Of a DNA stretch of 64,000 nucleotides, positions 52,962 to 62,313 are shown one piece after another. The notes below the pieces were generated by a model. The model saw only the letters and a program-made list of their open reading frames with translations, did not search any database and was not told the origin of the DNA. The number at the start of each line of letters is the position of its first letter. Position 1 is the stretch's first letter. The translations under genes were made by a program, and so were the position numbers. Source of the DNA: Natronococcus pandeyae (GTDB lineage: Archaea; Halobacteriota; Halobacteria; Halobacteriales; Natrialbaceae); contig NZ_PHNJ01000006.1 of assembly GCF_008122205.1 (NCBI RefSeq), positions 124,001-188,000 on the forward strand. The letters are read 5' to 3'.

Positions 52962-53001
52962 GTTCCGGTTGTGGCCGCAGAGTTCCGGTTGTGGCCTCAG
53001 A
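52962..53001. repeat. 20-bp tandem repeat at the 3' end of the NifU-like gene
   Basis: Two adjacent 20-bp copies (GTTCCGGTTGTGGCC, then GCAGA or TCAGA) differ at one position. The second includes the stop codon of the NifU-like gene, so the duplication arose from its own end. Confidence 0.75.
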
Positions 53002-53359
53002 GGTGATCTTCTCCCGGGTTCGACGACCCCCAGTCGCCGCGCCCCCCTTCGGTGCGGTCGACTCCCATGATCGATTCCGCCTGGTCGGGCCCGCCGAGGC
53101 TCTCGCGGGCGTCCGGGACGCGAATGGTGATATCGTCGATCTCGGGCCACTGAATGAGTTCGGCCTCGATGTTGCCCGTCGTCACGTCGCTGACCGAACA
53201 CCCCTTGCAGCCGCCGCCGAGTTCGATGATAACCTCGCCGTCGTCCGGATCGGCCTTCCGGACGGCGCTGGTCCCGCCGTGCATCTGGATGATCGGCATC
53301 TCGCGCGTGAGCCACGCCTCGACTCGCTCCTTGAGCGGTTCGTCCTCGGAGTCAGTCAT
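52997..53359 (-). CDS. NifU-type Fe-S scaffold domain protein
   Basis: A 120-aa protein with the NifU C-terminal domain: MHGGTSAVRKADPDDGEVII, then ELGGGCKGCSVSDVTTGNIE with the Cys-x2-Cys cluster-binding pair. It assembles or carries Fe-S clusters. The ATG at 53359 is chosen because family homology begins just after. The C-terminal tail (DRTEGGRGDWGSSNPG) is extra and overlaps a tandem DNA repeat. Confidence 0.92.
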   Translation of the reverse strand: MTDSEDEPLKERVEAWLTREMPIIQMHGGTSAVRKADPDDGEVIIELGGGCKGCSVSDVTTGNIEAELIQWPEIDDITIRVPDARESLGGPDQAESIMGVDRTEGGRGDWGSSNPGEDHL

Positions 53360-53410
53360 TGATCGCGCTAGGGACTCGAGCGGTGAATAGGTTCGGTTTG
53401 ACGACCCCAC

Positions 53411-54865
53411 TTACCGCCGATTGCGGTGCCTGCGAAGCCACTCGAGTGCGACCGCCCCGCCGGCAGCGCCGACCGCGCCGGCCGCGGTGAATCCCGGAAT
53501 GGTATCGTCGCCCGAATCCGTGTCAGTTTCCCCGTCGTCGGACCCGTTACTGGCGGTCCCGTTCTCGTCGGCGTCGGTGACGGTTCCGCGCTCCTCGGAA
53601 TCGGTCAGCGACGGCGGATCCGTCTGTTCGCCGGTCTCGATCGGAAAGGTGTACAGCGCCCCCTGGATGTCCGTGTTCGGTATCATCTCCGTGCTGCTCG
53701 CGACGAACGTCTCGCCGGGTTCGGCGACGCGCGCGGTCCAGAACGCCGCCTCGTCGGGGTCGCGCCACGAGGTCAGTTCCTCCGGTTCGGCGGGATCGCT
53801 CACGTCGTGGATCTTCACGCCGCCCTGGTACCACGAGGAGTAGAGCCGCCCGTTCCGGATCTCGAAGTTGTGTGCCGTCGTCCACAGTCCGCCGTCGTAC
53901 GTCTCGTCCGCCGCTTCGGGCGCGTCGATCGACGACTGGAGTTCCGGCTCCGCGGGATCGCTCACGTCGTAGAGGTCGATCCCACCCGGCCCGTCCGGTT
54001 CGTCGCCGCCGGTCGCCCACGCCTCCCGGCCGACCGCCAGCAGGTCTCCGGTGTCGTCGACCGCGGAGTAGTGGTCGTTGCCCGGCAGGCCGAGCTGAGC
54101 CTCGTCGTCCTCGAGTTCCCGCTGCTCCTCGAGGGCCGTCTCGCTCACGTGTGAGAGATACTCGGGCGCCGTCGGATCGCTCACGTCGAGCAGATAGGTG
54201 CCGGGATTCCAGTGGGCGACGTAGGCGATCCCGTCCTGGACGTAGACGTCGTGGTTGTAGCGAGCGCGCCAGAAGACGTCGCGCCAACCGGGTTCGTGAT
54301 CGAGCAGGGACCAGCGGCCGATCTCCTCGACGCCGTCGCCGACGTCGAAGATCACGAGCGGGTTCTCGTCCTCGTCGTTCGCGACGACGAACAGCAGGTC
54401 GTCATCGAGGTAGCAGTTGTGGATGTGATACCCCGTTTCGTACGGCTCCGTCGCCGGGACGGGGTCGGCGGGATCGCTCACGTCGTAGACGACGAAGCCG
54501 TGAAAGACGTCTTCGGCGGTTCTGGTGGCCGGTCCGACGACCGCCAGTCGATCGCCGTCGACTTTCACGTCGAGGATCCCCGTCAGCGGACGGTCGTCGA
54601 CCTCGAGTCCCCGTTCCTCGGCGAGCGTTTCGGGATCGGCGGGATCGCTGACGTCGACGGTTGCAAAGCCGTCGGTGGCGGCGAGGTAGGCGATTTCGCC
54701 GTCGTCGCCGACGACAGCTTCGGCAGCCTCGTCGACGGAAACGCGACCGAGCGGTTCGTAGCCGTCCTGCCGTGTAGCCGCCGTGGTAGACGCAGCAACC
54801 GATCCAGGGATCGTCAGGACAGTGCCGACTGCGGCGCCTGCCCGAAGGAGGGTTCTCCGGCGCAT
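53411..54865 (-). CDS. Tat-exported LVIVD-repeat (beta-propeller) protein with PGF-CTERM-like tail
   Basis: A 484-aa surface protein. The Tat signal is MRRRTLLRAGAAVGTVLTIP. The body is a propeller of repeats with the FVVYDVSDPADPVP or VKIHDVSDPAEPEE signature (LVIVD family), at least six DVSDP copies. An acidic linker (ETDTDSGDDT) precedes the end IPGFTAAGAVGAAGGAVALE with a basic RRHRNRR finish. This PGF plus hydrophobic plus Arg tripartite tail is the archaeosortase A sorting signal. The function of the propeller is unknown. The ATG at 54865 starts the Tat signal; an earlier frame start (54955) would precede it. Confidence 0.88.
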   Translation of the reverse strand: MRRRTLLRAGAAVGTVLTIPGSVAASTTAATRQDGYEPLGRVSVDEAAEAVVGDDGEIAYLAATDGFATVDVSDPADPETLAEERGLEVDDRPLTGILDVKVDGDRLAVVGPATRTAEDVFHGFVVYDVSDPADPVPATEPYETGYHIHNCYLDDDLLFVVANDEDENPLVIFDVGDGVEEIGRWSLLDHEPGWRDVFWRARYNHDVYVQDGIAYVAHWNPGTYLLDVSDPTAPEYLSHVSETALEEQRELEDDEAQLGLPGNDHYSAVDDTGDLLAVGREAWATGGDEPDGPGGIDLYDVSDPAEPELQSSIDAPEAADETYDGGLWTTAHNFEIRNGRLYSSWYQGGVKIHDVSDPAEPEELTSWRDPDEAAFWTARVAEPGETFVASSTEMIPNTDIQGALYTFPIETGEQTDPPSLTDSEERGTVTDADENGTASNGSDDGETDTDSGDDTIPGFTAAGAVGAAGGAVALEWLRRHRNRR

Positions 54866-54929
54866 AGTTGTATCACGAAACGAGCGAGTAAATACCGTAG
54901 GTTCAGCCGCGGTGTCGAGCCGGGTCGCG

Positions 54930-55907
54930 TTAACTCCGCATCCGCTGTCTGTCACCCGTCCCCTCCGTCAGGGCGCTCGCGATCGCACCCTCGAGGACGA
55001 CGTCGTCGCCGTGTTCGGTGACGCGGATCTCGGGAACGTTGTTCAGCAACATGTTCGAGACGCGCTCGCGGATCGGATCGACGACCAGTTCCTCGTTGTG
55101 GAGGGCGACGGCGCCGCCGAAGGAGACGACGATCGGCGCGAACGACTGGACGACGTTGGTGACGCCGATGGCGTTCCAGTGGGCGAGCTGGTCGATCACG
55201 TAGTCGGCCAGTTCGTCCTCGCCGGCCATCGCGAAGACGTCCTTCGCGGTGAAGTCGGGGCCGTCGAGCGGCAGTTCGGTCGAGACAGTCGGATCGTCGT
55301 TCGCGAGCAGCCGGGCGAAGTCGGGGATGCCGTTCCCCGAACAGTAGGCCTCCCAGTGGCCGTCGTGGCCACAGCCACAGGTCAGCCGGCCGCGCGGATC
55401 GACGACGCAGTGGCCGACCTCGCCGGCGTTGCCGTCCCAGCCGTCGAGGATTTCGCCGTCGCAACAGACCCCGGCGCCGATCCCGGAAGAGATCGTGATG
55501 TAGACCATATCGTCCGGGTTGCGCGACGCGTGGAACCGCTCGCCGATGACCCCTGCAGTGGTGTCGTTGTGGAGATGGACCTCGTCGCTGTCGACGAGTT
55601 TCTCGATGGGGCCCGTCAGCGGAATCCGATCGATCGAATCGGGAAGGTTCGCCGGGTCGATCACTGCCCCCTCCGCGAGGTCGAACGGTCCGATCGAACC
55701 GATCCCCGCGGCGGCGATCTCTTCCGGAGCGATACCAGCGTCGCCACACGCCTCGCGGAGCGTGCGGAGAACGCCCTCAGTCACGTCGATTCCGGTGGGG
55801 CCTCGAGGCGTCCCGTTGCGGCTGACCCCGATCGTCGTTCCGTCGTCCTCGGCGACGGCCGCCCGGACGTTCGTCGCGCCGAGATCGACGCCCGCGTAGT
55901 AGACCAT
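54930..55907 (-). CDS. ROK family sugar kinase (glucokinase-like)
   Basis: A 325-aa kinase. The phosphate-binding DLGATNVR (about residues 8-15), the ROK segment with LHNDTTAG (catalytic Asp in NDT), GIGAGVCCDGEILDGWDGNA, and the zinc motif CGCGHDGHWEAYCSG (ROK CxCGxxGCxE variant) are present. It phosphorylates glucose or a related hexose with ATP. The ATG at 55907 (MVYYAGVDLG) is chosen over 56009. It is upstream of the LVIVD-repeat gene on the same strand. Confidence 0.9.
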   Translation of the reverse strand: MVYYAGVDLGATNVRAAVAEDDGTTIGVSRNGTPRGPTGIDVTEGVLRTLREACGDAGIAPEEIAAAGIGSIGPFDLAEGAVIDPANLPDSIDRIPLTGPIEKLVDSDEVHLHNDTTAGVIGERFHASRNPDDMVYITISSGIGAGVCCDGEILDGWDGNAGEVGHCVVDPRGRLTCGCGHDGHWEAYCSGNGIPDFARLLANDDPTVSTELPLDGPDFTAKDVFAMAGEDELADYVIDQLAHWNAIGVTNVVQSFAPIVVSFGGAVALHNEELVVDPIRERVSNMLLNNVPEIRVTEHGDDVVLEGAIASALTEGTGDRQRMRS

Positions 55908-56029
55908 GCTATCAGAGAGAGTGCCGTCGTCGTACTTAACTACCGGTATCTTCACTCGAATGGGAGTAGCTACCGCAACGCAGCGCGGTGACCGACATAC
56001 GTATGACACACGATATCATAGTAGGTCGT

Positions 56030-56479
56030 ATGGCCACCGATCAGCCCGGGACGGAGGCCGAACCCGAAACCACACTCTCCGACGCTGAACTCGAGGCGCT
56101 CCACGAGGTCGAACTCGGACTCGAGTGGCTCCAGCGCGCACAGGGTAACCTGCTCGAGTTCCACCACGCGACGGGACACGGGATGGACCACCTCTACGAG
56201 GCCGAAGCGCTGCTCGACGCCGCCGGCCACGAGGAACTGGCGGATACGATCCGGACCAACCTGCTCCCCCACGGGGTCGTCGACGGCGATCGATGGTCCT
56301 ACGATGTCCTCGAGAGCTTCCAGGAGACGATGCTGGCCGAGACGTCGAGTTTCGAACGCCGCGTCCGGCGAGAGCTGGCGGACGGACAGCGCCACGTCCG
56401 TGAACGACGCCAGGAACGAACGTGGAAGGAACAGGCGGAACGCTCCCGGCAAGCGAGTGAGGAGGATCGCACCGACTGA
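56030..56479 (+). CDS. Conserved haloarchaeal helical protein
   Basis: A 149-aa, mostly helical, charge-rich protein (DAELEALHEVELGLEWLQRA, then GHGMDHLYEAEALLDAAGHE, then ERRQERTWKEQAERSRQAS). There is no catalytic motif. Residues 15-120 have heptad-like leucines that suggest a helical bundle or coiled coil. The ATG at 56030 is preceded by a TCATAG box about 17 nt upstream. The function is unknown; it is not typical mobile DNA. Confidence 0.75.
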   Translation: MATDQPGTEAEPETTLSDAELEALHEVELGLEWLQRAQGNLLEFHHATGHGMDHLYEAEALLDAAGHEELADTIRTNLLPHGVVDGDRWSYDVLESFQETMLAETSSFERRVRRELADGQRHVRERRQERTWKEQAERSRQASEEDRTD

Positions 56480-56583
56480 ACCGGTTTCCACACCGATCGC
56501 ACAGCCGTCGTCGGCGAGGTCCGTAGTGTCGACCTCGAGGTGACCCCGATCGGCTGTGCACCGGCGGTCAGTGGCTACTGGCG

Positions 56584-57039
56584 CTACTCGGCGCTGCGGA
56601 CGAACGTCACCGGGCAGGGCGAGGAGAGCAGGACCTCCTGTGCGGTCGAGCCGAAGACCGCCTTTCCGGTCGGTGAGCGGCGACGACCGCCGACGACGAC
56701 CCGATCGGCAGCGACCCCGGTCGCAAGTTCGACGATCGTCGGTCCGTGGTCGCCGATCGCGCCGCGAACGTCGTACTCGATCCCTTCCTCGTCGAGTTCG
56801 CTTCGCAGGTCCCTGATCGTCGAGTGGCGAGAGGCGACCTCGTCGGGGCGAACCTGATCGCTGTCGGCGTCCATCTCGAGGTTGCCGAGCACTTCGTTGT
56901 ACTCGTCTTCGGTAAAGACGTGGGCGAGAACGACTGTCGCGTCGGCCGGTTTGGCGACCTCGAGGACTGTTTCGGCGAGTTTGTCGGTGCGGTCGGCGTC
57001 GCCGGGTCCGACGGCGAGCAGGATCGTCTGGAGTGTCAT
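56584..57039 (-). CDS. Universal stress protein (UspA family)
   Basis: A 151-aa protein with the nucleotide-binding Usp fold: TILLAVGPGDADRTDKLAET at the start and VVVGGRRRSPTGKAVFGSTA near the end, where GxxG-x9-GS(T) is the ATP-binding motif. It probably acts in stress adaptation. It is convergent with the helical-protein gene. Confidence 0.9.
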   Translation of the reverse strand: MTLQTILLAVGPGDADRTDKLAETVLEVAKPADATVVLAHVFTEDEYNEVLGNLEMDADSDQVRPDEVASRHSTIRDLRSELDEEGIEYDVRGAIGDHGPTIVELATGVAADRVVVGGRRRSPTGKAVFGSTAQEVLLSSPCPVTFVRSAE

Positions 57040-57222
57040 ACCCCCACTATGCGTGGCAATCTACTTAAACGCCGGACTTTCTCGAAACAGAATTCGGGGG
57101 CGCGAGAACCCGGTTAGTCGTCGGCCGCGACGGTCGATTCCGTCCCAAAACCGACTCTCGCGTTCGGCCGGACCTGCGTTTCGGTGCCTACTATACCCTT
57201 CCGCGGCGTTGTCGAGCCCGGA

Positions 57223-57963
57223 ATGAACGACCTCGATCTCTCGAATCGGACCGTGCTCGTGACGGGCAGCGCCAGGGGTGTCGGCCGCGAACTCCTGCTT
57301 TCGACCGCCGACCGCGGGGCGAGCGTCGCCGTCCACTACCACACCAGCGCGGACGCCGCCCGCGATGTCGCCGACGAGGCCCGCGAGCGCGGCGCGGCCG
57401 AGGCGATGACCGTCCAGGGAGACGTCACCGATCCGGAGAGCGTCGACGGCATCTTCGCGGCCGTCGAGGCCGAACTCGGCTCCGTCGACGTCCTCGTGAA
57501 CAACGTCGGCGACTTCGCGCCCACCCACTGGGAGGAGATCGAGTTCGAGACCTGGAACCGGGTGCTCGAGACCAACCTCAACGGCACCTACCTCTGTTCG
57601 AAACGTGCGCTGCCGGCGATGCGCGAGGGCGACTACGGCCGGATCGTCAACGTCGGCTACGCCTCGAGCGAGAAGGGGTTGGTCCACCCGACGAACTTCC
57701 CGTACTTCGTGGCGAAAGCCGGCGTGCTCATGTTCACGCGGATGCTCGCAGCCGACACGCAGGACGGCGGGATCACGGTCAACGCCATCTCGCCGTACGT
57801 CGTCGAGAACTCCGACGAGTTCCCCGAGGACCTCCCGCGGGATCGACCCGCCTCGTTCGATGACCTGATCAATCCGCTGCTGTTCTTCCTGGATCCCGAC
57901 AGTGAGTACATCAGCGGGGAAAACGTGGAAGTCGACGGCGGCTGGCTGCCCGAGACGGTGTGA
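57223..57963 (+). CDS. Short-chain dehydrogenase/reductase (FabG-like)
   Basis: A 246-aa classical SDR. The cofactor motif is TGSARGVG (residues 14-21), NNVG is at about 89-92, catalytic Ser is in the VGYASSE block, and the active-site Tyr-x3-Lys is YFVAK (about 164-168). The end ENVEVDGGW is the usual SDR C-terminal motif. The substrate is not determined. A CTATACCC TATA-like box at 57190-57197 sits about 30 nt before the ATG at 57223, supporting that start over 57184. Confidence 0.92.
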   Translation: MNDLDLSNRTVLVTGSARGVGRELLLSTADRGASVAVHYHTSADAARDVADEARERGAAEAMTVQGDVTDPESVDGIFAAVEAELGSVDVLVNNVGDFAPTHWEEIEFETWNRVLETNLNGTYLCSKRALPAMREGDYGRIVNVGYASSEKGLVHPTNFPYFVAKAGVLMFTRMLAADTQDGGITVNAISPYVVENSDEFPEDLPRDRPASFDDLINPLLFFLDPDSEYISGENVEVDGGWLPETV

Positions 57964-58139
57964 GTCGGGACGAGCGATCGAACCGCGGAACGTTTGTGGT
58001 CCAGAGTTCGTTCACCGGCGGACCGACGCGTCGCACGTCGGCTCCCTGGTCAGACCGTGCACCCTGTTCAGGCCCTGCAGTCTGTCACTGGATGACGCTA
58101 TGTGACTGTGACGCATAGAGGAACACGGTGACCCACCCT

Positions 58140-58550
58140 ATGCCAGAAGCAACGATACCGGACGTAGCACAGATCGTGAGTGACTACAACGACCTGTTTA
58201 GCGGGGACCTCTCGAAGCTGGGTATGGTGTCCGAGTCGTACACGTTCTCCTTCCCGTTCGACGAGATTCACGGGCGGGACGGACTCGAAGAGTTCCTCCG
58301 CGAACAGGAGACAGCGTTCCCCGACGCCAGCGTAGAGACGGACGACGTGCTCACCGGCGACGAGGTCGTCATGCAGGAGTTCACATGGAAGGCCACACAC
58401 GAAGGGGAGTTCGAGGGAATCTCACCGACAGGCCGTGAGATCGAGACCAGAGGGATGGCGAAACTGGTTCTCGCAGACGGGAAGATCCAGGAAGATCGAA
58501 CGTACTTCGACTCGCGGGAGTTCCTCGCCCAACTCGAGGTCACCGAGTAA
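58140..58550 (+). CDS. SnoaL-like / NTF2-fold protein
   Basis: A 136-aa protein. IVSDYNDLFSGDLSKLGMVS, then FPFDEIHGRDGLEEFLREQE, and the strand EEVVMQEFTWKATHEGEFEG-like segment match the SnoaL-type ester cyclase/NTF2-like fold used for small-molecule binding or isomerisation. A GTG at 58128 would add four residues. The ligand is unknown. Confidence 0.8.
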   Translation: MPEATIPDVAQIVSDYNDLFSGDLSKLGMVSESYTFSFPFDEIHGRDGLEEFLREQETAFPDASVETDDVLTGDEVVMQEFTWKATHEGEFEGISPTGREIETRGMAKLVLADGKIQEDRTYFDSREFLAQLEVTE

Positions 58551-58659
58551 GGCCCATCTCCTCCTCGTTTCTGGTCGGGCGGCCGTCGACAGGCGTCGCC
58601 CCTGCGTGGCCCACCAGGTTAGGGTCAGTCCTTTTGCAGCGTCTGGTGATAGTACCGAT

Positions 58660-59346
58660 ATGATCCCGATCGCGATGGGATGGCGACACCTTCTCTTTGC
58701 GAACTGGCCCGTCGAACCCGCGATCGTCGACGATCGCCTCCCCGACGGGCTCACAGCCGATCTCTACGACGGGCGAGCGTGGCTCTCGGTCGTCCCGTAT
58801 CTGAACGTCGACGTCCGCCCTCGAGGGCTCCCCGCGGTCACGGGATTCGAACTCCCGGAACTCAACCTTCGGACGTACGTGCGCTGCGACGGCGAGCCCG
58901 GAATCTACTTCTTCAGCCTGGACGCCGAGGGCGTGCTCGGCGTCGTCGGCGCGCGGCTCTCCCACCGGTTGCCGTACTACAACGCGAGCGTCGAGATGGA
59001 CGTTGCCGACGGACAGGTCGCGTTCTCGAGCGAGCGCCGACACCCGACTGCACCTGCGGCCCGTTTCGCGGGGACGTACGAACCCGTCGGGGAGTCGTTC
59101 ACGCCCGATCCGGATTCCCTCGCGGCGTTTCTGACCGAGCGATACCGCTACTACACGACGGGGCGCCGCGGTGAGCTTCGCTACGCCGACATTTCCCACG
59201 AACGCTGGTCGCTCCAGCCGGCGACGGTCGCACTCGAGACGAACACGCTCTTCGAAGCCAACGGGTTCGAACCGCCGGAGACGTCGCCAGTCTGCTACTA
59301 CGGTCGAGGCGTCGACATCGTCTCGTCCCGAAACCGCCGCTGGTGA
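58660..59346 (+). CDS. DUF2071 (YqjF-like) family protein
   Basis: A 228-aa protein with the DUF2071 layout: GWRHLLFANWPVEPAIVDDR, then LPELNLRTYVRCDGEPGIYF, then FSLDAEG and the late YYTTGRRGELRYADISHERW. The family is widespread and uncharacterised; some resemble acetoacetate decarboxylase-like folds. It starts 109 nt downstream of the SnoaL-like gene on the same strand. Confidence 0.88.
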   Translation: MIPIAMGWRHLLFANWPVEPAIVDDRLPDGLTADLYDGRAWLSVVPYLNVDVRPRGLPAVTGFELPELNLRTYVRCDGEPGIYFFSLDAEGVLGVVGARLSHRLPYYNASVEMDVADGQVAFSSERRHPTAPAARFAGTYEPVGESFTPDPDSLAAFLTERYRYYTTGRRGELRYADISHERWSLQPATVALETNTLFEANGFEPPETSPVCYYGRGVDIVSSRNRRW

Positions 59347-59401
59347 GTCCGACCCGACGACCGACGAACCGTATAAGCCGACAGCGGCCGTGGAGCCGCC
59401 T

Positions 59402-59896
59402 ATGACTTCGATGGGGCGTATCCGAGCGATCCACGTCGCTCCCGAGCAGGGCGCACCGACGGAACGAGTCGACCGCGTCCGGGCGTTCGCCCGCCGTGGC
59501 CTCGAGGGAGACCGGTACTGCAGACCCGAAGCCGGGGCCGACGACGGACACGAGGACGCAGGGACGTTCGCCGACCGCGACGGGAGCGACCTCACGCTGA
59601 TCGAGCGCGAGGCCCTCGAGGCGGTCGAACGCGACTACGACATCGCGCTCGAGCCCGGCGTCCACCGGCGAAACCTGACGACCGAGGGCATCGCCCTGAA
59701 CCACCTCGACGGGGAACGGTTCCGGATCGGCGAGGTCGTCTGCGAGGGCGTCGAACTCTGCGAACCCTGTTCGTACCTCGAGCGCCACCTCGCCGAAAAC
59801 GGGGTCAGGGAGGCGCTGGTCCACCGCGGCGGGCTCCGGGCGCGGATTCTCGAGGACGGCGTCGTGACGGTCGGCGATCGGCTCGAGTCGGTCTGA
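59402..59896 (+). CDS. MOSC domain protein
   Basis: A 164-aa protein with the MOSC fold: GRIRAIHVAPEQGAPTERVD, the RGLEGDRYC motif, the HRRNLTTEGIALNHLDGERF block and GEVVCEGVELCEPCSYLERH with the conserved Cys. MOSC proteins handle sulfur or molybdenum cofactor related chemistry. A complete single-domain member. Confidence 0.9.
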   Translation: MTSMGRIRAIHVAPEQGAPTERVDRVRAFARRGLEGDRYCRPEAGADDGHEDAGTFADRDGSDLTLIEREALEAVERDYDIALEPGVHRRNLTTEGIALNHLDGERFRIGEVVCEGVELCEPCSYLERHLAENGVREALVHRGGLRARILEDGVVTVGDRLESV

Positions 59897-59983
59897 GGGA
59901 GCGCCGGCGATCGTACACGTTCGGTCGGTCAAGTACTCGACGCGATATAAACGCCCATTGCCGCGGACGCTAACGGTCGCGTA

Positions 59984-60781
59984 ATGAACGAGCCTGGCGT
60001 CCAGTCGCTGATGGACCAGGAGACGCTCGAGCGGCGGGTTCGAAACGGCGAGACACCGGCGTGGGTCGCCGCCCACTGGAACTCGTTCCGGGACGGACTG
60101 CTCGGCGAACGAAACGGAACGCCGTTCCCGTGTTTCTTCGGCGCCGAGTCGGTCCAGCAGGGCGAGCCGATCTACACCGCAGTGCCGTCGATGTCCGACG
60201 CCGACGCGCTGTTGACCCTCCGGGACCGGGTCCTCGAGTACCTCGAGAGCTACCGGGATCACGCCGACCGAGCCTCGCTGGTCACGTTCTTCAAACCGCC
60301 CGAAGAACCGCTGTCCGAACGCGAGTACCACGATGCGCTGTGGCACATCCTTCAGACGCTGCACTGCCACGATCCCGAGCCCTGGCCCGAGGAGATCCCG
60401 ACCGATCCCGACGATCCCCACTGGGAGTTCTGTCTGGGCGGCGAACCGATGTTCCCGACCTGTCGGGCGCCGTTCTACGACCAGCGCAAGAGCCGCTACT
60501 GTCCGATCGGTCTCGAGATCACGTTCCAGCCGCGCGCGCTGTTCGAGAACCTTGGCGTGACGGGCGACACCGAGGCAGGTCAGCGCGCCCGCGACGTGAT
60601 CCAGGATCGTCTCGAGGGGTACGACGGCGTCTGTCCCCACGCCGACCTCGGCGACTGGGGCGTCGAGGGCGACCGGGAGTGGCCCCAGTACATGCTCTCG
60701 GACGACGAGTCGCAGGCACCCGACGCGTGTCCGATAACCGTTACTCGAGCCCACCCGAAACCCGGAGCGAGGTTGCCGTGA
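59984..60781 (+). CDS. YqcI/YcgG family protein
   Basis: A 265-aa protein: [20 protein letters not shown], then [20 protein letters not shown], then [20 protein letters not shown], matching the YqcI/YcgG family of unknown function. Conserved Cys, His and Trp residues are all present. It overlaps the next gene by 4 nt (GTGA), so the two are co-transcribed. Confidence 0.88.
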   Translation: MNEPGVQSLMDQETLERRVRNGETPAWVAAHWNSFRDGLLGERNGTPFPCFFGAESVQQGEPIYTAVPSMSDADALLTLRDRVLEYLESYRDHADRASLVTFFKPPEEPLSEREYHDALWHILQTLHCHDPEPWPEEIPTDPDDPHWEFCLGGEPMFPTCRAPFYDQRKSRYCPIGLEITFQPRALFENLGVTGDTEAGQRARDVIQDRLEGYDGVCPHADLGDWGVEGDREWPQYMLSDDESQAPDACPITVTRAHPKPGARLP

Positions 60782-61350
60782 CGACGAACGAAGTCGATCC
60801 CGGCCCCGACGAGGCGCTGATCCTGATCGATCTTCAGGAGGGGTTCGACGATCCGACGTGGGGTGCGCGAAACAATCCGGACGCCGAGCAGCGAGCGGCC
60901 GATCTGCTCACCGCCTGGCGCAAGGCCGGACGGCCCGTCGTCCACGTCCGTCACCACTCGACGGAGTCGGATTCGCCGCTGCGCGGCGATCAGCCGGGGT
61001 TCGCGTTCAAACCCGAAACGGCCCCGCTCGAGGACGAACCGGCCTTCGAGAAGCACGTCAACAGCGCGTTCGTCGGGACGGAACTCGAGACGTGGCTTCG
61101 CGAGCGCGGGCTCGAGCGTCTCGTCGTCGCCGGGCTCACGACGGACCACTGCGTCTCGACGACGACCCGGATGGCCGAGAACCTGGGTTTTTCCGTGACC
61201 GTCGTCGCCGACGCGACGGCGACGTTCGACCGCGAGTTCGACGGCGAACGCTTCGACGCCGAGACGATGCACCGGACGGCGCTGGCACAGCTCGAGGGCG
61301 AGTTCGCGACGGTCGCGACGACGGCGGAACTGCTGGCCGTGCTCGAGTGA
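60778..61350 (+). CDS. Isochorismatase-like cysteine hydrolase
   Basis: A 190-aa hydrolase. The catalytic triad positions are Asp in [10 protein letters not shown], Lys in FEKHVNSAF and Cys in TTDHCVSTT. It belongs to the nicotinamidase/isochorismatase superfamily. The GTG start at 60778 overlaps the YqcI/YcgG stop (GTGA). The substrate is not determined. Confidence 0.92.
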   Translation: MTTNEVDPGPDEALILIDLQEGFDDPTWGARNNPDAEQRAADLLTAWRKAGRPVVHVRHHSTESDSPLRGDQPGFAFKPETAPLEDEPAFEKHVNSAFVGTELETWLRERGLERLVVAGLTTDHCVSTTTRMAENLGFSVTVVADATATFDREFDGERFDAETMHRTALAQLEGEFATVATTAELLAVLE

Positions 61351-61369
61351 GCGGCGCGCGAGAGCCGCC

Positions 61370-62188
61370 TCAGACGGTGCCGATACCCTCGACGGCCGCG
61401 ATGATCGCGAGCGTGACGACGAAGCCGACGACCGCGCCGGAGAGGAGTTCGGGACGGCCGCGGTTCTCGAGGTCGACCCCTGCGGCCACGCCGGCCGGCA
61501 GGAACTCGACGACGACGAGGTACAGCAGGGCGCCGGCCGCGAAGCCGAAGCTCAGCGCCAGCAGCCCCTCGACGGCGGTGACGAAGTAGTAGGCGACGAC
61601 GGCGCCGATCGGCTGGGGCAGACCGGAGAAGACGGCCCAGCCGACGACTTTCCAGCGATCCATCCCGTAGGCGATCAGCGGGATCGCGATCGCCAGCCCT
61701 TCTGGCACGTTCAGGATCGAGATCGCGATCGCCATGAAGACGGCCAGCGCCGGCAGCGCAACGCCGGCGATTTCGACGCTCCCGTCGGTTCCCAGATCGA
61801 CGAACGCGACGCCGACGGCGATCCCTTCGGGGATGCTGTGGATCGTGAGCACGCCGACGGTCAAGACGACCGTCCGCGGATCGACGTCCGAGACGGCGCG
61901 GGGCGTGAACTCGTAGCCGTCGACGGCGTAATCGGCGAGAAAGACGAAGGCGACCCCGGCGAGGACACCGAGCAGGACGCGGCCGGTCTCGCCGGCGGCG
62001 ACGCCTTCCCCGATCAGTCCGAACACCGCCGCCGACAGCAAGATTCCGACGGCGGCTCCCCACAGGACGACGAGCCAGCGGTCGCTGATCTCCTCGAGGA
62101 CGAAAAACGGGAGCACGCCGAGCCCCGTCGCGAGACCGGTGACGAGGCCGACGGTAAAGACGAGCAGTAGTTCGTTGAGGAGCGTCAT
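61370..62188 (-). CDS. ZIP family divalent metal transporter
   Basis: A 272-aa membrane protein with eight hydrophobic segments. The TM4 motif HSIPEGIAVGVAF and the TM5 motif LNVPEGLAIAIPL supply the metal-binding residues of GufA-type ZIP proteins. It imports zinc or another divalent metal. It is convergent with the hydrolase gene. Confidence 0.9.
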   Translation of the reverse strand: MTLLNELLLVFTVGLVTGLATGLGVLPFFVLEEISDRWLVVLWGAAVGILLSAAVFGLIGEGVAAGETGRVLLGVLAGVAFVFLADYAVDGYEFTPRAVSDVDPRTVVLTVGVLTIHSIPEGIAVGVAFVDLGTDGSVEIAGVALPALAVFMAIAISILNVPEGLAIAIPLIAYGMDRWKVVGWAVFSGLPQPIGAVVAYYFVTAVEGLLALSFGFAAGALLYLVVVEFLPAGVAAGVDLENRGRPELLSGAVVGFVVTLAIIAAVEGIGTV

Positions 62189-62313
62189 CGAGCAGATCAG
62201 GAGCGCTACGAGTGACCAGTGTGCCGGTTCGTTTTACCACTATCGGACCGTCGTCGGTTCCGGAGGCTAGAGCAGGGAGGTGCGCGGTTGGTCCGGCTAC
62301 CGATCGGCGCCGG

